Positions 7,688 through 12,528 of a stretch of DNA of 12,528 nucleotides are shown piece after piece. The position numbers and the translations under genes are program-made. Where the stretch lies: assembly GCA_018819085.1 (NCBI GenBank), contig JAHJQT010000017.1, positions 1 through 12,528 on the forward strand, given 5' to 3'. The notes under the pieces are model-generated. The model worked only from the letters and a program-made list of their open reading frames with translations, was not told the origin of the DNA and did not search any database. Numbering within the stretch: position 1 is the stretch's first letter; every line of letters begins with the position of its first letter. The stretch is from Patescibacteria group bacterium. Lineage in GTDB: Bacteria > Patescibacteriota > Minisyncoccia > Portnoybacterales > UBA2143.

Positions 7688-8637
7688 ATATTAATTATCC
7701 TAGTGTTGATATTGTTATTTGTGCTTATAATGATAAAAAACTTACAGCCAAATGTATAGATTCTTTGCGAGCTTTATCTTATCCTTATTTTCGAATTATA
7801 TTAGTTGATGATTGTTCACCAGATAATTCAGTGTCTTTTTTAAGTAATAAATACCCAGATATTACTATAATTGAAAATAAGAAAAATCTTGGACCAGCTA
7901 AGGCGCGAAATGTAGGTATTAAAATAAGTAAAGCAAAGTATATAGTTACAATGGATAATGATGCTACATTATCTTCTGATTGGCTTGTAAAAATGGTAGA
8001 ATTAATGGAATCAGATCAAACAATTGGTCAGGCTGTAGGGAAAATTATTTTTCCTGATTGTCCAACAAAATTAGCAGCAGCTGGTGGCAGTATGCGTTTT
8101 CGATGTAAGAGTTATGATATTGGCATGGGAGAATCAATTAATAATCCAAAATATAATAATATACGAAAAATTTTAGTAGCTTGTAGCGCTTCGATGATTG
8201 TACGTCGTGATGTATTAGATTTGATTGGTGGATTTTTTGATGTTTATTATCATGGTTATGAGGACTCTGATTTATCATTTCGTATAAATATAGCTGGTTA
8301 TAAAGTAATATATTATCCTAAGGCTATTAGTTATCATTTTTTAAGTAAAACAGTTAATCATACTATTGGCAAAAAAAGAGTTTACTATTGGATGCGCAAT
8401 AGACTTTTATTAATGTTAAGAAATTATGGATTTAAAAGTTTAATAAGATATTTACCAGTTAATATATGTTTTACTCTTAGTGATTGTCGTTCTCATCCAG
8501 AGCGTATTATTCCTGTCTTATTAAGTTGGTTTTGGATTATTTTTCATTTACCAAGTATTATTATGCAAAGGAAAGTAATAAATAATTATCGTAAAATTAA
8601 TGACAAAGATTTACATAAATTATTTAATTTAGAATAG
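7684..8637 (+). CDS. GT2-family glycosyltransferase
   Basis: A 317-residue GT-A fold transferase that moves a sugar from a nucleotide-sugar donor onto a glycan or lipid acceptor. The N-terminal strand is V-D-I-V-I-C-A-Y-N at 8-16 and the nucleotide-binding V-D-D lies at 41-43. N-L-G-P-A-K-A-R-N is at 68-76. The metal-binding D-x-D is D91-N92-D93, and the catalytic-base region is Y-E-D-S-D-L at 192-197. This layout is close to rhamnosyltransferase-like GT2 proteins. Residues 255-295 are hydrophobic and may attach the C-terminus to the membrane. The start shares ATGA with the stop of the preceding radical SAM gene. All key residues look present; donor and acceptor are unknown. Confidence 0.9.
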   Translation: MNINYPSVDIVICAYNDKKLTAKCIDSLRALSYPYFRIILVDDCSPDNSVSFLSNKYPDITIIENKKNLGPAKARNVGIKISKAKYIVTMDNDATLSSDWLVKMVELMESDQTIGQAVGKIIFPDCPTKLAAAGGSMRFRCKSYDIGMGESINNPKYNNIRKILVACSASMIVRRDVLDLIGGFFDVYYHGYEDSDLSFRINIAGYKVIYYPKAISYHFLSKTVNHTIGKKRVYYWMRNRLLLMLRNYGFKSLIRYLPVNICFTLSDCRSHPERIIPVLLSWFWIIFHLPSIIMQRKVINNYRKINDKDLHKLFNLE

Positions 8638-8651
8638 ATGTAGTTTAAAAT

Positions 8652-9722
8652 ATGAAATTATTAGATAAAATTAAGATTATCAAAAATTATTGGCCGGTTA
8701 GTAAGTTTTATTTTCATTCTTTATTAAAAAGAAATAAACCCTTATTTGGTTTGTTTTTTCAAGTTACTGATAGATGTAATGCTAAATGTTTAATGTGTTT
8801 TAATTGGAAAAAAATAAATAAAAAAAGTGATGAATTGTCGCTTGATGAAATACAAAAATTTACAAAAACTATTGGGCATTTATCTAATCTTGTTCTTGGA
8901 GGAGGAGAACCTTTTTTAAGAAATGATTTAACTGAAATTTGTCAGATTTTTTCTAAAAATAATGGAGTTCGTAAAATAGGGATTCCAACTAATTGCTTAT
9001 CAACGGATAAGATTATTGATTCATCTAAAAAAATACTAGAATCATGTTCAGTAAAACTTAAAATTGTTTTATCTTTGGATGGTTTGGAAAAAACTCATGA
9101 TCATATAAGAGGAATTAAGGGGAATTTTAATAAAGTGTTAGAAACATATAAAGAGCTTGATCTACTTCGTGAAAAATATCCACGATTACAACTTAGTATT
9201 AATACTACAATTTCTAATGAAAATGAAGATAATATTCCCGAGATTATTGATTTTGTAGATAAAAATTTTAATATTCAATTTCATACATTAGAATTAATAA
9301 GGGGCTGTTATAATCAAAAGAATGTTCAAGCTCCATCTTTAAGTAAATATCAGGAATTAATAAAATATATATTTAAGAGTAAAAATATTGATAAAAATAT
9401 ATACCATAAAGCAATATATTCTTATTATCATAAAATTACTGCAGATATATTAAAAGAAAAAAGACAATTAATCCCTTGTCGTGTTTCTTCATTTATGCCA
9501 GTTATTGATGCAACGGGCAATGTTTATAATTGTGAACTTTTACCTAAAATAGGTAATTTGAAAGATGTTAATTTTGATTTTTCAAAGATTTGGAATTCTC
9601 AAATTGCAAAACAACAGAGAAAAGATATAACTAATAAGAAATGTTATTGCACTCATTATTGTTATCAAATTCAAAATATTGTTATTAGTCCATATCATTT
9701 CTTAAAAGCTATTTCGAAATAA
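8652..9722 (+). CDS. Radical SAM protein with SPASM-like C-terminal domain
   Basis: A 356-residue radical SAM enzyme. The 4Fe-4S ligands are C42-x3-C46-x2-C49 (R-C-N-A-K-C-L-M-C), followed by G-G-G-E-P at 83-87 (SAM amino-group binding) and the T-N-C strand near 113-115. The C-terminus carries C276-x12-G289-x4-C294, matching the first half of the SPASM motif, then a compact C331-x-C333-x3-C337. That is five cysteines rather than the seven of classic SPASM, so probably one auxiliary cluster. Relatives include peptide-modifying enzymes and many uncharacterised proteins in glycan gene clusters. No precursor-peptide gene is visible nearby, so a small-molecule or glycan substrate is as likely as a peptide. 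It begins 14 nt after the GT2 stop without a Shine-Dalgarno match, and a 2-nt gap leads to the next gene. Confidence 0.85.
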   Translation: MKLLDKIKIIKNYWPVSKFYFHSLLKRNKPLFGLFFQVTDRCNAKCLMCFNWKKINKKSDELSLDEIQKFTKTIGHLSNLVLGGGEPFLRNDLTEICQIFSKNNGVRKIGIPTNCLSTDKIIDSSKKILESCSVKLKIVLSLDGLEKTHDHIRGIKGNFNKVLETYKELDLLREKYPRLQLSINTTISNENEDNIPEIIDFVDKNFNIQFHTLELIRGCYNQKNVQAPSLSKYQELIKYIFKSKNIDKNIYHKAIYSYYHKITADILKEKRQLIPCRVSSFMPVIDATGNVYNCELLPKIGNLKDVNFDFSKIWNSQIAKQQRKDITNKKCYCTHYCYQIQNIVISPYHFLKAISK

Positions 9723-9724
9723 AA

Positions 9725-10984
9725 ATGAAAATTTTATATTTATCAGATGATTTTCCTCCTTTAGCTAAAGGAGGAGCAAGTATTATTGCTTATAGAATAG
9801 CTAAAGATTTATTAAAAAAAGGTCATCAAATTTTTATTATTACTTCAGTTCAAAAAAAATCTCAAGCGGGTGAGATGCATTTTGAAGGAATGACTTTATT
9901 TAGAATTTATGCTAATTATCATGAACGTTGGCGGGCTTATTTAAGTCTTTATAATTTTCAAACAGTTAATAAAGTAGAAGAAATTATTAAGAAAATAAAA
10001 CCAGACGTAGTTCATGCTTTTAACGTGCATTATCACTTATCTTATCATTGTTTTAAGATAGCTAAACAATATTGCAAAGTTGTTTTTTTAACAGCTTGTG
10101 ATACTATGTTATTCACTTATGGTAAGTTTTTTTCATATGTTAATCCTGATAATTTGTTAATCCCTGCTCATTTTGATTATCATATTAGTTTGTGGGATAC
10201 AATTAAACAGGCAAAGAAAAGATACAATCCCTTACGTAATATAATTATTCGATGGTATTTAAAGTATGTAGATAAAATTTTTAGTCCAAGTAAAGCGATT
10301 AAGGAAGCGCTTGAAGCAAATCATATTAAAAATATTGATGTAATTTATTCTGGGATTGATTTGGATGAATGGAGAATTAGAGAATCTGATATAAGTTCAT
10401 TTAAGGAAAAATATAATGTATTGGATAAAAAAATAGTATTTTTTGGAGGAAGATTAAGTGGTTTAAAGGGTGGTAAAAATATAATTTTAGTTATGGAAAA
10501 AGTTATCTCTGAAATTCCTCAAGCAGTTTTATTGATAGCAGGGCATAAAGATGATAATGCTCAAAAAATGCTAATATTAGCTAAAGAGCTTAAAATAGAA
10601 AATAATATTATTTTTACAGGTTGGCTTTTAGGGAATGAGTTAAAAGCAGCTTATCATAGTTGTGATTTAGCAGTTTTCCCATCTCTATATTTAGATGGTT
10701 TTGGATTGATTAATTTAGAGGCAATGGCCGCAAAAAAACCAATGGTGAGTACGTGTTTTGGCGGAGCTTCAGAGATAGTTGTTGATAATGAGACCGGTTA
10801 TGTGGTTAATCCTTTTAACATAAAAATAATGGCCCAAAAAATTTCAGATTTATTAAAAAATCCTGAAAAAGCCAAACAGTTTAGTCAAATAGGATATGAG
10901 CGGGTTAAAAAATATTTTTCTATTCTGGAACAAATAAAAAAAACTTTCAAGTATTATTGTAATTTCTTAGAAAAAAAAGATTAA
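9725..10984 (+). CDS. GT4-family glycosyltransferase
   Basis: A full-length (419-residue) GT-B glycosyltransferase. The N-terminal acceptor domain opens with M-K-I-L-Y-L-S-D-D-F-P-P and the glycine loop K-G-G-A-S at 15-19. K-P-D-V-V-H-A at 92-98 is the usual strand before the catalytic region. The interdomain loop is Y-S-G-I-D at 208-212. The donor domain has F-G-G-R-L at 240-244 and K248 for phosphate contact. The acidic pair normally read as E-x7-E is here D324-x7-E332 (D-G-F-G-L-I-N-L-E), a conservative change seen in some members. It resembles the truncated GT4 at the window start in family only. It lies 2 nt after the SPASM-like gene and 39 nt before the next. Substrate unknown. Confidence 0.92.
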   Translation: MKILYLSDDFPPLAKGGASIIAYRIAKDLLKKGHQIFIITSVQKKSQAGEMHFEGMTLFRIYANYHERWRAYLSLYNFQTVNKVEEIIKKIKPDVVHAFNVHYHLSYHCFKIAKQYCKVVFLTACDTMLFTYGKFFSYVNPDNLLIPAHFDYHISLWDTIKQAKKRYNPLRNIIIRWYLKYVDKIFSPSKAIKEALEANHIKNIDVIYSGIDLDEWRIRESDISSFKEKYNVLDKKIVFFGGRLSGLKGGKNIILVMEKVISEIPQAVLLIAGHKDDNAQKMLILAKELKIENNIIFTGWLLGNELKAAYHSCDLAVFPSLYLDGFGLINLEAMAAKKPMVSTCFGGASEIVVDNETGYVVNPFNIKIMAQKISDLLKNPEKAKQFSQIGYERVKKYFSILEQIKKTFKYYCNFLEKKD

Positions 10985-11007
10985 AATATCTATGTAAGTG
11001 ATTAATG

Positions 11008-11014
11008 AAAGGAG
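11008..11014 (+). promoter_or_regulatory. Strong ribosome binding site, AAAGGAG
   Basis: AAAGGAG is complementary to seven bases of the standard 16S 3' tail and sits 9 nt ahead of the ATG at 11024, fixing that start. It is the only clear Shine-Dalgarno sequence before any plus-strand gene in the window. Confidence 0.8.
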
Positions 11015-11023
11015 AATTATTTT

Positions 11024-12250
11024 ATGAAGAGTGTTTTATTAGTAAGTTTAAGAGGTTCTTTTTTAGATTCAGATAGAGTTTTTCCACCATTAGGAATTTT
11101 ATATCTTAAAAGTGTTTTAGATAAAAATGGTGTATATTCTAAATTAGAAGATGAGTTTGACTTTAAGAATATTGAAAAATATAAAAATTTTGATTATATT
11201 GCTATATCTATTACTACTCCGCAAAAAAAAGAAGCTCAATTAATTATTCAAAAAATAAAAGAAAAATTTCCTTCAAAAAAAATTATAATAGGAGGACCTT
11301 ATGCAAGCTTTTATACTGAAGATTCTATTGGACTTGATTCTGATTATATTGTTATTGGCGATGGGGAAAAATCTATTTTAGAAATTATACTTAATAACAC
11401 TGAAGAAAGGATTTTAAAAAATGAGCTTAGCGTAGATGAAATGAATTCTTTTCCTCTGCCATTTAGAAGTAATAATTTTTTAAGGAAATATCATTATAAA
11501 TTAGATGGTTTAGAAACAACCACAGTAATGACTTCTAGAGGGTGTCCTTTTAACTGTTCTTTTTGTGAACATGCTCATACTAAAGTAAGGTATTATGAGT
11601 TAGAGCGTGTTAAAGATCAGTTAATTCAGATTGTTAAGTTTGGATATAAAGCGGTGATGTTTTTTGATGATCTTTTTGCTGTTAATCAAAAAAGAGTAGA
11701 AGCGCTTTGTCAAGTAATTGATGAATTTAATATTAAATTCAGATGTTTTGGTCATATACGATGTATGACATCTGAAATGGCTGAAGCTTTAGCTAAAGCA
11801 GGATGTATTGAAACAGGAGTGGGAATGGAAAGTGGCTCTCAAAAGATATTAAATACAGTAAAATTTCCAACTCCTACCATAGAACAAAGCCACAACTATG
11901 TTAAAATTTGTCATGATGCCGGTATTAAAGTAAAAGCGTTTTTTATGCTCGGATTACCAGGAGAAACTAAAGAAACCATTAAAGAGACAGAAGAATTTAT
12001 AGCAACTTCTCAAATTGATGATTTTGATTTAGGCATTTATTATCCTTATAAAGGGACTAAAATAAGAGATCAGATTCAAAAATATGATATTTTTTTAAAT
12101 GATAATTGTAGCATAGGTTTTTATAAAGGCAAAAAGGGCAGTGCTGAAGTGGCAATTAGAACATCTGCTTTGTCAGCAGAAGAGATTAAAACTCAACAGG
12201 ATAGAATTTTTAAAAAATACAAAAAAATATTTAAACAGAATATTATTTAA
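11024..12250 (+). CDS. B12-binding-domain radical SAM protein (second of two)
   Basis: A 408-residue protein with the same architecture as the enzyme at 6239. The B12-binding-like Rossmann domain covers 1-135 (P-P-L-G-I-L-Y-L at 21-28, I-I-I-G-G-P-Y at 87-93). The radical SAM core has C174-x3-C178-x2-C181 (S-R-G-C-P-F-N-C-S-F-C), then G-V-G-M-E-S-G-S at 265-272 and G-L-P-G-E-T-K. No DxHxxG histidine is seen. It lacks the roughly 70-residue basic and aromatic tail of the first enzyme, and the two sequences are well diverged, so they are probably not a recent duplication and may act on different positions or substrates. It has the only strong Shine-Dalgarno site in the window and follows a 39-nt gap, so its translation may be set independently. 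The stop overlaps the convergent gene by 8 nt. Confidence 0.87.
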   Translation: MKSVLLVSLRGSFLDSDRVFPPLGILYLKSVLDKNGVYSKLEDEFDFKNIEKYKNFDYIAISITTPQKKEAQLIIQKIKEKFPSKKIIIGGPYASFYTEDSIGLDSDYIVIGDGEKSILEIILNNTEERILKNELSVDEMNSFPLPFRSNNFLRKYHYKLDGLETTTVMTSRGCPFNCSFCEHAHTKVRYYELERVKDQLIQIVKFGYKAVMFFDDLFAVNQKRVEALCQVIDEFNIKFRCFGHIRCMTSEMAEALAKAGCIETGVGMESGSQKILNTVKFPTPTIEQSHNYVKICHDAGIKVKAFFMLGLPGETKETIKETEEFIATSQIDDFDLGIYYPYKGTKIRDQIQKYDIFLNDNCSIGFYKGKKGSAEVAIRTSALSAEEIKTQQDRIFKKYKKIFKQNII

Positions 12251-12528
12251 CATGGATTGGTTTAATTAGCCAGCAGATTAATCCAATTAAAGCGGCGATT
12301 AAAAGCATAGATAATATTAGAAGAGAAAAGCCGATTGTTTTTTCTGATGGTATCTGATAAAAGGAAAAGAAAAAAATTAGAGTTGCTTCACGAGTGCCAA
12401 GTCCAGAAATAGAAATAGGCAAAAGAGTAATAAATCCAGCTATAGTAACTGATATTACTAAATAAAGAAAAGGAATACTATTAATACCAATACTTTTAAG
12501 AAGTAGAAATGATTGAATGTAATATATA
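12243..12528 (-). CDS. Flippase-like membrane protein, UPF0104 / LPG-synthase TM family, C-terminal part
   Basis: An open frame on the minus strand enters from the right edge and ends at TAA (12245-12243); the start lies outside the window. The visible 94 residues contain P-I-S-I-S-G-L-G-T-R-E-A-T at 37-49, the characteristic motif near the C-terminus of this family. Hydrophobic segments flank it at about 18-37, 50-58 and 64-88, and a short basic tail ends the protein. Family members include the transmembrane part of MprF, which flips lysyl-phosphatidylglycerol, and many proteins encoded beside glycosyltransferases that are thought to move or transfer lipid-linked sugars. Only the last third or quarter of a typical 300-residue protein is present. 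The gene runs tail-to-tail into the radical SAM gene with 8 shared bases, and belongs to a different transcription unit. Confidence 0.85.
   Translation of the reverse strand, partial: IYYIQSFLLLKSIGINSIPFLYLVISVTIAGFITLLPISISGLGTREATLIFFFSFYQIPSEKTIGFSLLILSMLLIAALIGLICWLIKPIHVK
12256..12287. repeat. Imperfect inverted repeat at the convergent gene ends
   Basis: ATTGGTTTAAT (12256-12266) pairs with ATTAATCCAAT (12277-12287) at 10 of 11 positions around a 10-nt loop, just past the plus-strand stop and inside the minus-strand coding end. No T run follows on either strand, so it is not a standard terminator; it could slow polymerase or protect a 3' end, or be chance. Confidence 0.3.

Noticed and set aside
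1..12528. CRISPR arrays, tRNA or rRNA genes, insertion sequences, long direct repeats
   Set aside because: None seen by eye on either strand; almost every base is accounted for by coding genes.

Overview
The window is very AT-rich (by eye roughly a quarter G+C). Ten complete or 5'-truncated genes lie on the plus strand, tightly packed and often overlapping, and a convergent partial gene enters from the right edge. TGA, TAA and TAG all end genes cleanly, two of the TGA stops within short overlaps with the next start, so the standard bacterial code fits. Only one of the nine visible plus-strand starts has a clear Shine-Dalgarno sequence. This, the low G+C and the gene content (cell-surface glycosylation, free-standing radical SAM enzymes) would suit a small-genome uncultured bacterium such as a Patescibacteria/CPR lineage. 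That placement is inference: no rRNA or other marker gene is present.

Region 1 (1-6125) reads as one transcription unit. It holds the C-terminal half of a GT4 glycosyltransferase; a large membrane-anchored protein with a CotH-kinase-like domain followed by a right-handed beta-helix; a free-standing VTC (polyphosphate-polymerase-type) domain protein; a small DUF4956 membrane protein; and a polysaccharide flippase. The first four overlap one another by 23, 8 and 8 nt, which suggests translational coupling.

A gap of 113 nt (6126-6238) follows. It contains a weak possible terminator and a plausible extended -10 promoter, so a second transcription unit may begin there.

Region 2 (6239-12250) holds a B12-binding-type radical SAM enzyme, a GT2 glycosyltransferase, a SPASM-like radical SAM protein, a GT4 glycosyltransferase and a second B12-binding-type radical SAM enzyme. 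The likely theme is synthesis, radical-based tailoring (for example methylation or rearrangement) and export of a surface glycan or glycolipid.

At the right end, the last plus-strand gene overlaps tail-to-tail by 8 nt with a minus-strand gene (12243-12528, 5' end outside the window). It encodes a flippase-like integral membrane protein of the UPF0104/LPG-synthase transmembrane family, a common companion of glycosyltransferases.

The most interesting part is the CotH/beta-helix - VTC - DUF4956 block. VTC supplies a soluble catalytic tunnel domain without its own membrane anchor, and DUF4956 could supply the membrane part, analogous to the eukaryotic VTC polyphosphate polymerase-translocator. 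The CotH-like domain appears to lack a key catalytic aspartate, and DUF4956 shows an MgtC-like motif layout.
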